Assembly: GCF_033100795.1 (NCBI RefSeq)
Contig: NZ_JAWLVI010000001.1
Coordinates: 124,001-188,000 of the forward strand
From: Pseudothioclava sp033100795
Lineage (GTDB): Bacteria > Pseudomonadota > Alphaproteobacteria > Rhodobacterales > Rhodobacteraceae
Length of the DNA stretch: 64,000 bases
Direction: 5' to 3'
Shown: positions 50,535 through 59,638 of the stretch, in pieces
Numbering within the stretch: the first letter of the stretch is position 1
Layout of the letters: each line of letters begins with the position of its first letter
The notes under the pieces: generated by a model
Seen by the model: the letters and a program-made list of their open reading frames with translations, nothing else
What the model was told of the DNA's origin: nothing
Databases searched by the model: none
Position numbers and translations under genes: made by a program

Positions 50535-52559
50535 TTAGCCGCGCCGCCGACGCCGCCGACCGCCATCATCGCCGCCGCCAGTGTTGAAGTTCACATCCGG
50601 CAAGGTGACGATTTTCGACAGCTCGGGGAAGGGGGCGGTCGCGTGGGGCAGGGCGTTCGCGGCCACGAAATGCTCTTGGAAACGCGGCTCGATCGCGGTC
50701 TCGATCTTGGTGATGCGGCGCACCTGCTGTTCGATGCCGCGCCGCGCCTTGACCGAGCACAGCGCCATGCGCGCGCCGGTGCCTGCTGCATTCCCCGCCG
50801 AGCTGACATTTGCCAGCGGCGCGTCGGGGATCATCCCCAGAACCATCGCGTGTTTCGCGCTGATATGCGCGCCAAAGGCGCCCGCCAGAACCACGCGGTC
50901 CACCGTCTCGACACCCATCTCGTCCATCAACAGGCGCGCGCCCGCGTAAAGCGCCGATTTCGCAAGCTGAATCGCACGGATGTCGCCCTGGGTCACGGTG
51001 ATGCGCGGGCCATCGGGCGAGGCGTCGTGGATCACATATTCATGGGTGCGCCCCATCGGCTGGCAGCGCAGCGTGCCGGTCTGCTCGGCCGAGCCGATCA
51101 GGCCAGAGCCATCCAAAAGCCCTGCCATACGCATTTCCGCGACCGCCTCGATGATGCCCGAGCCGCAGATGCCGGTGATTTGCGGATCACCGAATTCCGG
51201 CTCATTCGACCAGTGCTCGTTGCCGATGATACGGAAGCGCGGGTCTTTCGTGACGGGGTCGATCTCGATGCGTTCAATCGCGCCGGGGGCAGCGCGCTGA
51301 CCCGACGAGATTTGCGCGCCTTCAAACGCGGGGCCGGTCGGCGAAGAACAGGCCAGCACGCGCGAGCGGTTGCCCAGAAGGATCTCGGCGTTGGTGCCGA
51401 CATCGACGATAAGCGACAGCTCGTCACGGGTTTCGGGCGCTTCCGACAGCGCCACACCGGCCGCATCCGCACCCACATGGCCCGCGATCAGCGGCAGGAT
51501 GTAGCTGCGCGCGGCGGGGGCAAGGTTGCCCATGCCGATCTCGGTCGCGGCGATGTCCAGCGCGGTGCCGGTCGCCAGCGCAAACGGTGCCTGACCCAGC
51601 TCTACCGGATCAATCCCCAGCAAAAGGTGGTGCATCACAGGATTACACACGACGACCGCCTCGACGATCTCGTCAGGCCCAATGCTGCCTTCTTCGGCCA
51701 AAGATGCCGCCAGATCACCAAGGGCAGCCCGCACGGCGGCGGTCATTTCATCCGCACCGCCTGCGTTCATCATGGAATATGAGACGCGGCTCATCAGGTC
51801 TTCGCCAAAGCGGATCTGCGGGTTCATCACCCCGCCCGAGGCCAGCACACGCCCGTCGGTCAGATCGACCAGATGGCCCGCGATGGTGGTCGAGCCCAGA
51901 TCAATCGCAAGGCCATACAGCGGCGCGTCGCGGTAGTCGGGCCAGATTTGCACGATACGCGGGCGGTTGCCGTCACGCGCGTCATTGACGGCCACGGTCA
52001 CTTTCCAGCCGCCTTTGCGCAGCGCGGGCTGAAGCTTGCGCAGCACCGACAGATCGGCCTCGACCCCCTCGATGCCCCAGTCGTCCTCCAAGGCACGGGC
52101 GAGGCGTTCGAAATCGCCTTTCGGGTCGTCCATGCGGGGTTCGGGCACCTCGACAAAAAAGGCGCGGGTGGCCGGGTCCATCTCCATCGCGCGCTCGGTG
52201 GCGGATTTGCGGATCACCTGCTTGTGGACCTGGCTTTCGGGCGGCACGTCGATCACGATGTCGCCCTGCACACAGGCCTGACAGCCAAGGCGGCGGCCCG
52301 GTTTCAGGCCACGCACGCGGTCATAGCGTTCTTCAACGGCATTGATCGGGGACAGCGCATCTTCGGCAACCGTCAGCCCGTGTTTGGGGAATTCGCCCAC
52401 ACCCGGAGCGACCTGACATTTCGAGCAAATCCCGCGCCCGCCGCAGACCGAGTCGAGGTCGACCCCCAGCTTGCGTGCGGCCTCGAGGACCGAAGTGCCC
52501 TTGGCCACACGGCCCCGTTTGCCCGAAGGCGTGAAAATTACCAATGCGTCGTCGCTCAT
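50535..52559 (-). CDS. RACE-type ferredoxin/ASKHA reductive activator (DUF4445)
   Basis: A 674-aa protein. Residues 1-100 are a [2Fe-2S] ferredoxin domain with C-x5-C-x2-C (CGGRGICSKC) and a fourth Cys in LGCQAC. Residues about 200-630 form the ASKHA/DUF4445 domain (AIDLGSTTIAGHLVDL, DVGTNAEILLG, AGAFGAHIS). Such proteins use ATP to reactivate corrinoid enzymes by reducing Co(II). The tail is glycine- and arginine-rich (GGGDDGGRRRRRRG). No corrinoid methyltransferase is in the window, so its partner lies elsewhere. Confidence 0.87.
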   Translation of the reverse strand: MSDDALVIFTPSGKRGRVAKGTSVLEAARKLGVDLDSVCGGRGICSKCQVAPGVGEFPKHGLTVAEDALSPINAVEERYDRVRGLKPGRRLGCQACVQGDIVIDVPPESQVHKQVIRKSATERAMEMDPATRAFFVEVPEPRMDDPKGDFERLARALEDDWGIEGVEADLSVLRKLQPALRKGGWKVTVAVNDARDGNRPRIVQIWPDYRDAPLYGLAIDLGSTTIAGHLVDLTDGRVLASGGVMNPQIRFGEDLMSRVSYSMMNAGGADEMTAAVRAALGDLAASLAEEGSIGPDEIVEAVVVCNPVMHHLLLGIDPVELGQAPFALATGTALDIAATEIGMGNLAPAARSYILPLIAGHVGADAAGVALSEAPETRDELSLIVDVGTNAEILLGNRSRVLACSSPTGPAFEGAQISSGQRAAPGAIERIEIDPVTKDPRFRIIGNEHWSNEPEFGDPQITGICGSGIIEAVAEMRMAGLLDGSGLIGSAEQTGTLRCQPMGRTHEYVIHDASPDGPRITVTQGDIRAIQLAKSALYAGARLLMDEMGVETVDRVVLAGAFGAHISAKHAMVLGMIPDAPLANVSSAGNAAGTGARMALCSVKARRGIEQQVRRITKIETAIEPRFQEHFVAANALPHATAPFPELSKIVTLPDVNFNTGGGDDGGRRRRRRG

Positions 52560-52666
52560 TGCGCTCTCCCGTTTCTTAGAGCTTTTCTAGGCTGAGTAGG
52601 CGACAAGTCAAAGCCTGCAAACGACACCCCGAATAGAGAATTCGTCATGCGGGATATTGCGCGGCC

Positions 52667-53773
52667 TTAGCCCTTCTTTGGAAAGACAAAACAGCGGTCG
52701 CGGCGGATCATCAGCCACATCGCCGTGCCGGGTTTGGGCAGAAAGACATTTGGCACGGTGGTGCGCAGTATCGAGCCGTCGAAATCCATGCGGAATTCCA
52801 CAAGGCTTTCGCGCCCCATGAACCGCGCGCGCTCGACCACGCCGCGTGCGGGCGTGCCGTCTTGCGGGGTGGGGTTGGGGCCACGGCCCGCGCGATCAAA
52901 GTCGATTTTCAGGTGCTGCGGGCGGATCACGATGTCAACCGCCGTGCCATCAGGATGGCCCGGCATCAGAAAATCGCCAAAGGCGGTTTTCGTCAGCGCC
53001 CCCTCGACGCGGGCGGCAATCACGTTGACATCCGAGAAGAACGCCGCTGCCGCACGGTCGATGGGCGCGTTATACAGGTTATAGGGCGCGCCGCGCTGCA
53101 CGATTTTTCCGCCGCGCATCAGCAAGATTTCGTCCGCCATCCGCATCGCCTCGTGCGGTTCATGCGTGACCAGAAGAACAGCGGTGCCTTCTTCTTTTAA
53201 CAGCGCCAGCGTCTCGTCGCGGATACCGTCGCGCAGGCGTTCATCCAGCCCCGAGAAGGGCTCGTCCATCAACAGGATACGCGGGCTTGGTGCCAGCGCG
53301 CGGGCGAGTGCGACGCGCTGTTGCTCGCCGCCCGAGAGCGCATGTGGGAAGCTGTCGATGTGTTTCGACAGATGCACGCGCTCCAGCAATTCAGCCACGC
53401 GCGCGCGCTTTGCCGCCTTGTCGCCTTTCAGGCCAAACGCCACGTTATCCGCGACCGACAGATGCGGAAACAGCGCAAAATCCTGAAACATCAAGCCGAT
53501 AGCGCGACGCTCTGGCGGGATTCGAAACACCGTGTCGCAGACCAGCGCGCCATCGACGAAAATCTTGCCCGAGTCCTGCATGTCAACGCCCGCGATCATC
53601 CGGAGCGTCGTCGATTTACCGCAGCCCGATGGCCCCAGAAGGCAGGTCACTTGCCCCGCAGGAATCGAGAATGAGACATCATCCACCACCATCTGCCCAT
53701 CAAACAGGCGCTTGAGGTTGTGCACTTCTAGGCGGGGCGCCGGGGGCAGTCCGGATTGGGCAGGGCTGGACAC
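52667..53773 (-). CDS. ABC transporter ATP-binding protein, FbpC/PotA type
   Basis: A 368-aa ATPase: Walker A GPSGCGKSTT (residue ~47), Q-loop FQDFALFPH (~98), signature LSGGEQQR (~147), Walker B ILLMDEPFSG (~165), H-loop VTHEPHEA (~200) and a C-terminal TOBE regulatory domain (~285-360). The pattern fits iron(III) or polyamine importers. No permease or binding-protein gene adjoins it in this window; it is divergent from the Hint protein gene. Confidence 0.88.
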   Translation of the reverse strand: MSSPAQSGLPPAPRLEVHNLKRLFDGQMVVDDVSFSIPAGQVTCLLGPSGCGKSTTLRMIAGVDMQDSGKIFVDGALVCDTVFRIPPERRAIGLMFQDFALFPHLSVADNVAFGLKGDKAAKRARVAELLERVHLSKHIDSFPHALSGGEQQRVALARALAPSPRILLMDEPFSGLDERLRDGIRDETLALLKEEGTAVLLVTHEPHEAMRMADEILLMRGGKIVQRGAPYNLYNAPIDRAAAAFFSDVNVIAARVEGALTKTAFGDFLMPGHPDGTAVDIVIRPQHLKIDFDRAGRGPNPTPQDGTPARGVVERARFMGRESLVEFRMDFDGSILRTTVPNVFLPKPGTAMWLMIRRDRCFVFPKKG

Positions 53774-53943
53774 GCGGTTTTCCGATCAAATTTCTCAGGA
53801 TGAGGCTGGATAACAGGGTGAAGATGTTAGCGCAAGGCATCGGGGGCAGAGCCTTGACGCAGGGGGAATGACCTGATTAACCCCGTTTCAAACAGTTTCC
53901 TTCAATGTCGCCATTATCTGTAGCCCGCGAGGTCGTTTCGCCT

Positions 53944-54939
53944 ATGTCCGATGATCGTGTCCTGCCGGCCCAGATCGTTCACGTCTATGACGCGGATCTG
54001 TTCTGGGTGACATCTGGCGCCAATCAGGGCGACGGGCTGGACGAGGCGGGGCTGTGCCTTCCGGGCGATGTTTATCAACTGGAACCCGATGCCGCGCCGG
54101 TCAGGCTGGTGCTGACACAGGGGGCGGGCAATCAGCATCTTGCGGCAGGGTCGGGCTTTGGTGCGGTGGGAGACCGGATAGCGCTTGTCGCGCGCCATGT
54201 GTTCATGGACCCGCAGGGCGATCAGGTGGACATCCTGCTGATCCGGCACGAGGCAAGTGCGGCGTTGTTCGCCTTGCCGCTGTCGCCGGTCGGCCATCGC
54301 ATCGACTATACGTTGCTCGAGGCGCATGAAGACCCGGGCGAGGTGCGGCTCTCTGATCTGGTTTGTGTGGCTTTTACCACCGGCACGATGATTACCCTTG
54401 CGGGCGGGGCGCAGCGCCCGATCGAGACGCTTCAACCCGGGGACCGTGTGCTGACCCGCGATTCCGGCCCGCGCGAGTTGCGGATGGTCGCGAAGGCGAC
54501 GATGCGCGCGCTTGGCTCTTTTGCGCCGGTGGTGATTTCGGCGGGCACCTTGGGTAATGAGGGCGACTTGGTCGTTTCGCCTCATCACCGGATTTTCCTT
54601 TACCGGCGCGGGGCAAAACGGCTGGCGGATACCTCGGAAATTCTGGTGCAGGCCAAGCATCTGGTCGATGGCGAGCATGTCTGGCGGCGTGAGGGCGGCT
54701 ATGTCGATTATTACGCCTTGGTTTTTGACCAACACGAGATTGTCTATGCCGAGGGGATTCCGTGCGAAAGCCTGCTGGTCAGTGAGGCGACGCTGTCGCT
54801 TTTGCCGCAAGAACTGAGCGCCGCAATTTCCGAGCGTTTGCCGGACCTTGCACACCGCCCGCATTTCGGGACCGAGGCCGGAGCGGATTTGCTTGCGCGG
54901 GTCGGGCGCGATACGATCTTCCGCAAAAAGCGCGATTAA
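53944..54939 (+). CDS. Hint (hedgehog/intein)-domain protein
   Basis: A 331-aa protein. Its middle and C-terminal part (about residues 140-310) is a Hint domain of the type often found in Rhodobacterales secreted proteins (CVAFTTGTMITLAGGAQRPI, LQPGDRVLTRDSG, SPHHRIFLY, ESLLVSEATLSLL). The leading Cys of the Hint fold is present (VCVAFTTG). The N-terminal ~120 residues are a beta-rich region without a signal. Autoprocessing is possible but the function is unknown. Start 53944 or 53905 is uncertain. Confidence 0.78.
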   Translation: MSDDRVLPAQIVHVYDADLFWVTSGANQGDGLDEAGLCLPGDVYQLEPDAAPVRLVLTQGAGNQHLAAGSGFGAVGDRIALVARHVFMDPQGDQVDILLIRHEASAALFALPLSPVGHRIDYTLLEAHEDPGEVRLSDLVCVAFTTGTMITLAGGAQRPIETLQPGDRVLTRDSGPRELRMVAKATMRALGSFAPVVISAGTLGNEGDLVVSPHHRIFLYRRGAKRLADTSEILVQAKHLVDGEHVWRREGGYVDYYALVFDQHEIVYAEGIPCESLLVSEATLSLLPQELSAAISERLPDLAHRPHFGTEAGADLLARVGRDTIFRKKRD

Positions 54940-55715
54940 GCGTCCAGCCGGACCCAGACAGGCACGTGATCCGAGGGCTTTTCGCGGCCACGGATTTCCT
55001 TGTCGATGCCAACCTCGCGCAGCAGGTCCGCGGCTTGCGGGCTAAGCAGCAGGTGGTCGATGCGGATGCCGTTGTTTCGCTGCCATGCGCCCGCCTGATA
55101 ATCCCAGAACGAATACTGCCCCGCCGCCGGTTCGCGGGTGCGGAAGGCCTCGGTGTAGCCAAGGTTCAGGATACGGCGAAAGGCCGCGCGGCTTTCGGGG
55201 AGCGCCAGCGCATCCTCGTGCCAGATCTCGGGCTTGGCGGCGTCTTCGTCTTGCGGGATGATGTTGTAATCGCCCGCCATCACCACCGGCTCTTCGCTCG
55301 CCAACAGATCGGCCGCGCGCAGGCGCATCCGCTCCATCCAGGCAAGTTTGTAGTCGTATTTCGGCCCCGGCACGGGGTTGCCGTTCGGCAAGTAGAGCCC
55401 GCAAACGCGCACGGCCCGGTCGCCCACAACCGTGGCCTCGATCCAGCGCGCCTGTTCGTCACTTTCGTCGCCCGGAAGGCCGCGGGTCACATCCTCCAGC
55501 GGGTAACGCGACAGGATGGCGACGCCGTTAAAGCTTTTTTGCCCATGGGTTTCAACGTGATAGCCCATGTTCTCAAAGATCTCGCGCGGGAAGCCCTCGT
55601 CCACCGACTTGATCTCCTGCAACAGCGCCACATCCGGCTCCGCCTCGCGCAGCCAGTCTTGCAGCGCCTCGAAGCGGGCCTTGATGCCGTTGATGTTGAA
55701 GGTCGCGATTTTCAT
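54936..55715 (-). CDS. xth: exodeoxyribonuclease III
   Basis: AP endonuclease/3'-5' exonuclease of base-excision repair. The 259-aa protein has the EEP fold motifs ATFNINGIKARF at the N-terminus, LLQEIKS near 32, AGDYNI near 150, RIDHLLLS near 218 and SDHVPVWVRL at the end. It converges with the Hint gene; the two stops overlap by 4 nt. Confidence 0.95.
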   Translation of the reverse strand: MKIATFNINGIKARFEALQDWLREAEPDVALLQEIKSVDEGFPREIFENMGYHVETHGQKSFNGVAILSRYPLEDVTRGLPGDESDEQARWIEATVVGDRAVRVCGLYLPNGNPVPGPKYDYKLAWMERMRLRAADLLASEEPVVMAGDYNIIPQDEDAAKPEIWHEDALALPESRAAFRRILNLGYTEAFRTREPAAGQYSFWDYQAGAWQRNNGIRIDHLLLSPQAADLLREVGIDKEIRGREKPSDHVPVWVRLDA

Positions 55716-55764
55716 GGGCGTCTCCCTTTGCGTCTTGATAGGGGGCGTGTCGCGCGAAGGGAAG

Positions 55765-56100
55765 TCACATCGAAAACGAGATGCCGCAACCGCAGGATGC
55801 GCTGGCGTTGGGGTTGTTCACCACAAACCGCGCGCCGATCAGCTCGTCCGAGAAATCAATCACCGCGTTTTCCAGAAATGGCAGCGAGATCGGGTCGATC
55901 AGCACGCGCTGGCCCGCGCCTTCGAGGATCAGGTCGGCGGGGTCGGCCTCGTCAATCAGTTGCATGTCATACTGGAACCCCGAGCAGCCGCCGCCCTCGA
56001 CCGCGATGCGCAGCGCTTTGGGGGCGTCGGCACCGTCATTGATTTCGGCCAGCCGCGCAAAAGCGCGCTCGGTTACTTTGGGGGGCAGGGTCAGAGACAT
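55765..56100 (-). CDS. erpA: ErpA-like iron-sulfur insertion protein
   Basis: A 111-aa A-type carrier (HesB/IscA family) that hands Fe-S clusters to target enzymes. The three conserved cysteines are in GGCSGFQY (residue ~37) and the C-terminal CGCG (~104). The FVVNNPNAS stretch is also typical. ErpA versus IscA/SufA cannot be separated with certainty; presence outside a suf operon favours ErpA. Confidence 0.9.
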   Translation of the reverse strand: MSLTLPPKVTERAFARLAEINDGADAPKALRIAVEGGGCSGFQYDMQLIDEADPADLILEGAGQRVLIDPISLPFLENAVIDFSDELIGARFVVNNPNASASCGCGISFSM

Positions 56101-56192
56101 GGTTCACCTGTTCTTTGCGTCCCGATCCTATATAGAGGGGGAAAGAGGCGCAACAAGGCGCCCCCGACGATTTGGATGTGAGGACAGGTCCA

Positions 56193-57407
56193 GTGACGCT
56201 TAAACCCTATGCCTGCCACCCCGAGGCGAGCCGCGGGCGGCTTTGCCCCGAGAATTATTCGACTTTCCGCTCGCCGTTTCAGCGCGATCGCGACCGGATC
56301 ATCCATTCCTCGGCCTTCCGGCGGCTCAAGCACAAGACGCAGGTTTTTGTCGAACACGAGGGCGATTATTACCGCACGCGGCTGACCCATACGATCGAGG
56401 TGGCGCAGGTCGCGCGCACGATCGCGGGGGCATTGGGGCTGAACACCGATCTGGCCGAGGCGGTGGCTTTGGCCCATGACCTTGGCCACCCGCCCTTTGG
56501 CCACACGGGCGAGGACGCGCTGCATGTGCTGATGGCGCCCTACGGAGGGTTTGACCACAACGCGCAGGCTTTGCGCATCGTGACGCGGCTGGAAAAGCAT
56601 TACGCCGACTTTGACGGGTTGAACTTGACCTGGGAAACCCTTGAAGGGATTGCAAAACATAATGGCCCGGTGATCTCGGACAGCGGCGGATCGCATACCG
56701 CGCCCACGCGCGAATTGCTGCCTTATGCGCTGGCCGAGGTTGACGCGATGTGGGATCTGGAGCTGGAAACCAATGCGTCCGCCGAGGCGCAGGTGGCGGC
56801 GGTTGCGGATGATGTGGCCTATAATCACCACGATCTGCATGATGGTCTGCGCGCGGGCCTGTTCACCGAAGCCGACCTGTGCGAGCTGCCGACGATCGAC
56901 GAATGTTTCGCCGCCGTTGACCGGATTTATACCAATATCGACCCGATGCGCCGCCGGCACGAGGCTTTGCGGCGTGTCTTTGGCGTGATGGTCGAGGATG
57001 TGATCCATGTGGCGACCAACCGGCTGATCTCGCTTAACCCGCAAAGCGTCGATGACATCCGCGCGATGGAGGGGCCGATCATCCGCTTCTCGAAGCCGCT
57101 TTACCAAAACATCAAGGCAATCAAGAGCTTCCTGTTTACCCGCATGTATCGCGCGCCCAGTGTGGTTGAGGAACGCAAGCGGGTGACCGGGATGGTGAAT
57201 GCGCTTTTCCCGCTGTTTCTGGAACGCCCCGAGCTGTTGCCCGATGATTGGCAGGACGAAGTCACGCGCGCGCGCATGATGGGCGGCGATCTGACGACCG
57301 AATCCGGGCGCACAGCGCTGGCGCGGGTGGTGCTGGACTATGTGGCGGGGATGACCGACCGCTTCGCTATTCAGGAATATGGGCGGCTGATCGACCCACA
57401 GGCTTAG
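56193..57407 (+). CDS. deoxyguanosinetriphosphate triphosphohydrolase-like protein
   Basis: A 404-aa HD-domain nucleotide hydrolase. Motifs include FRSPFQRDRDRIIHSSAFRR near residue 25, RLTHTIEVAQ near 62 (first HD-type His) and AHDLGHPPFGHTGE near 95 (HD pair). NHHDLHD near 210 supplies the last Asp. It hydrolyses dNTPs to nucleoside and triphosphate. GTG 56193 is chosen as start; a TTG at 56172 is the alternative. It is divergent from erpA and its stop overlaps the convergent DUF6869 gene. Confidence 0.92.
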   Translation: MTLKPYACHPEASRGRLCPENYSTFRSPFQRDRDRIIHSSAFRRLKHKTQVFVEHEGDYYRTRLTHTIEVAQVARTIAGALGLNTDLAEAVALAHDLGHPPFGHTGEDALHVLMAPYGGFDHNAQALRIVTRLEKHYADFDGLNLTWETLEGIAKHNGPVISDSGGSHTAPTRELLPYALAEVDAMWDLELETNASAEAQVAAVADDVAYNHHDLHDGLRAGLFTEADLCELPTIDECFAAVDRIYTNIDPMRRRHEALRRVFGVMVEDVIHVATNRLISLNPQSVDDIRAMEGPIIRFSKPLYQNIKAIKSFLFTRMYRAPSVVEERKRVTGMVNALFPLFLERPELLPDDWQDEVTRARMMGGDLTTESGRTALARVVLDYVAGMTDRFAIQEYGRLIDPQA

Positions 57408-57874
57408 GCGGGCGGCAAGGGCGCGCCCGCGTCAAGCCCGCGATCCATCATCGGGGTGCGGGCGGCCTCGATCCGCGCCCAGACGTCGGGGGCGCAGTCT
57501 TCGGGCTGCCAAAGGCCGGTCAGCGCATAGGCGATGCGCGGCGCGCGGCGTGCCTGATCCTCGATCCGGGCGATGACGGCGGGGCCATGCGCGCCCAGGA
57601 GTTCCTCTAAGGGGCCGGCCGCAATCAGCCCGACCTGCCAACCGTTTTCGGCCTTGCGGATCGCGCGCAGGCAAAAGGCCAAAAGCTCTTCGGGGTGGGC
57701 GTCGAGTTCAAAGACACACAGGTCCGACCAGACCGGCTCGCCCGCATCCTCGCCCGGATCTTCGCGGTGGTCCGCCAGCCACAAATCGGCCAGCGCCTCG
57801 ACCGAAGTGATCCCCTCGGGCGCGTTCGCCTGATGGCACAGAAGCGTGGTCAGATCGGATGGAAGCGGTGTCAT
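57404..57874 (-). CDS. DUF6869-like hypothetical protein
   Basis: A 156-aa acidic protein resembling what is catalogued as DUF6869. Features are WSDLCVFELDAHPEELLAF near residue 50 and WQVGLIAAGPLEELLGAHG near 78. It has no membrane segment and no catalytic motif. Its stop overlaps the convergent dGTPase stop by 4 nt. Small proteins of this look are sometimes immunity-like or regulatory, but there is no evidence for that here. Confidence 0.65.
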   Translation of the reverse strand: MTPLPSDLTTLLCHQANAPEGITSVEALADLWLADHREDPGEDAGEPVWSDLCVFELDAHPEELLAFCLRAIRKAENGWQVGLIAAGPLEELLGAHGPAVIARIEDQARRAPRIAYALTGLWQPEDCAPDVWARIEAARTPMMDRGLDAGAPLPPA

Positions 57875-57987
57875 GGGCGATCTCCTCGGGTTTGGCGCGA
57901 CCCTAGCAGCGCTGGCGACCGCGCGCGAGTCCGAAGGCGATCAGGCCACCTCTGTCCCAAAATCGGGGCAGGGGTGGCCCAAAGCCG

Positions 57988-59583
57988 TCACTGCATCATC
58001 TCTTTCGTCGCGCTCAGCCGCACGCCTTCGTAGTCGCGCACGACGCGGTCGATGTCCCATTGCAGGCGGGTCAGGAAGACGATGTCGCCGTCGTGGTCGG
58101 TGCTGATGTGCTGCTTGTTGGCGTTCACCAGTTTTTCCACGATTGCCTTGTCGCCCTGCACCCAGCGGGCCGAAGTGAATTGCGACGGCTCAAACCGCAC
58201 GGGGATGCCGTATTCGATCTCGATCCGGGAGGCGAGCACGTCGAATTGCAGCGCGCCGACGACGCCCACGATAAAGCCCGAGCCGATGGCGGGCTTGAAC
58301 ACTTTGGCCGCGCCTTCTTCGGCGAATTGCATCAGCGCCTTTTCAAGATGCTTGCCCTTCATCGGGTCGGTCGCGCGCACCGATTGCAGCAGTTCGGGCG
58401 CGAAGGACGGGATGCCTGTGAAGCGCAGCGTCTCGCCCTCGGTCAGCGCGTCGCCGATGCGCAATTGCCCGTGGTTCGGGATGCCGATGATGTCGCCGCC
58501 CCAGGCCTCTTCGGCCAGCTCGCGGTCAGCGGCGAGGAAAAGCACCGGGTTCGACACCGCCATCGGCTTTTTCGACCGCACATGCAAAAGCTTCATCCCG
58601 CGCTCGAAATGCCCCGAGACAAGGCGCACGAAGGCCACGCGGTCGCGGTGCTTGGGGTCCATATTGGCTTGCACCTTGAAGACAAAGCCCGTGACCTTTT
58701 TCTCTTCGGGGGCGACCTCGCGCTCAAGCGTTTTAAAGACTTCCGGTTCGGGGCCGAATTCGCCGATCCCGTCCATCAGTTCCTTCACGCCGAACGAGTT
58801 GATCGCCGAGCCAAACCAGATCGGCGTCATATGGCCTTCAAGGAAGGATTGGCGGTCGAAGGCGGGCAACAGTTCGCGCGCCATCTCCAGCTCTTCGCGC
58901 AGCTTGGCCAGTTGATCGGCGGGGATGTGATCGGCCAGCTTCGGATCGTCCAGACCGTCGATCTTGATCGATTCCGCCACGCGGTTGCGGTCCGCGCGGT
59001 CCATCAGTTCAAGGCGGTCATGCAAGATGTCGTAGCAGCCCAGAAAATCGCGGCCCATACCGATCGGCCACGAAGCAGGTGCCACGTCGATCGCCAGGTT
59101 TTCCTGAATCTCGTCGATGATCTCGAACGTATCGCGGCTTTCGCGGTCCATCTTGTTACAGAAAGTCAGGATCGGCAGGTCGCGCAGGCGGCACACCTCG
59201 AACAGTTTACGCGTCTGGCTTTCCACGCCCTTCGCCCCGTCGATCACCATGATGGCCGCGTCAACGGCAGTCAGCGTGCGATAGGTATCTTCCGAGAAAT
59301 CCGAGTGGCCGGGGGTGTCGACCAGATTGTAACGGTAGTCGTGATATTCGAACGACATGGCCGAGGCCGAGACCGAAATCCCGCGATCCTGTTCGAGCTT
59401 CATAAAGTCCGAGCGCGTGCGGCGTGCCTCACCCTTGGCGCGGACCTGACCGGCCATCTGAATCGCGCCCCCGAAAAGCAGGAACTTTTCGGTCAGCGTG
59501 GTCTTGCCGGCGTCGGGGTGCGAGATGATCGCAAAAGTCCGGCGGCGGGCGATTTCGGGCGGGAGAGCGGCTCTGTTTGTCAT
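57988..59583 (-). CDS. prfC: peptide chain release factor 3
   Basis: GTPase that recycles RF1/RF2 after termination. The 531-aa protein has the G1 motif SHPDAGKTTLTE (residue ~20), the switch region GISVSASAMSFEY, G3 DTPGHSDF (~90), G4 NKMDRE (~144), and then the RF3-type domains II and III (VGVVGALQFDVL, YGIPVRFEP). ATG 59583 gives the normal length; an upstream in-frame ATG at 59619 is less likely. Confidence 0.96.
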   Translation of the reverse strand: MTNRAALPPEIARRRTFAIISHPDAGKTTLTEKFLLFGGAIQMAGQVRAKGEARRTRSDFMKLEQDRGISVSASAMSFEYHDYRYNLVDTPGHSDFSEDTYRTLTAVDAAIMVIDGAKGVESQTRKLFEVCRLRDLPILTFCNKMDRESRDTFEIIDEIQENLAIDVAPASWPIGMGRDFLGCYDILHDRLELMDRADRNRVAESIKIDGLDDPKLADHIPADQLAKLREELEMARELLPAFDRQSFLEGHMTPIWFGSAINSFGVKELMDGIGEFGPEPEVFKTLEREVAPEEKKVTGFVFKVQANMDPKHRDRVAFVRLVSGHFERGMKLLHVRSKKPMAVSNPVLFLAADRELAEEAWGGDIIGIPNHGQLRIGDALTEGETLRFTGIPSFAPELLQSVRATDPMKGKHLEKALMQFAEEGAAKVFKPAIGSGFIVGVVGALQFDVLASRIEIEYGIPVRFEPSQFTSARWVQGDKAIVEKLVNANKQHISTDHDGDIVFLTRLQWDIDRVVRDYEGVRLSATKEMMQ

Positions 59584-59638
59584 GCGCGAGGCTTTATCCT
59601 GCCTTTGGGCGCCTTGCAATCGCTCTGAGGGGGGCGGG

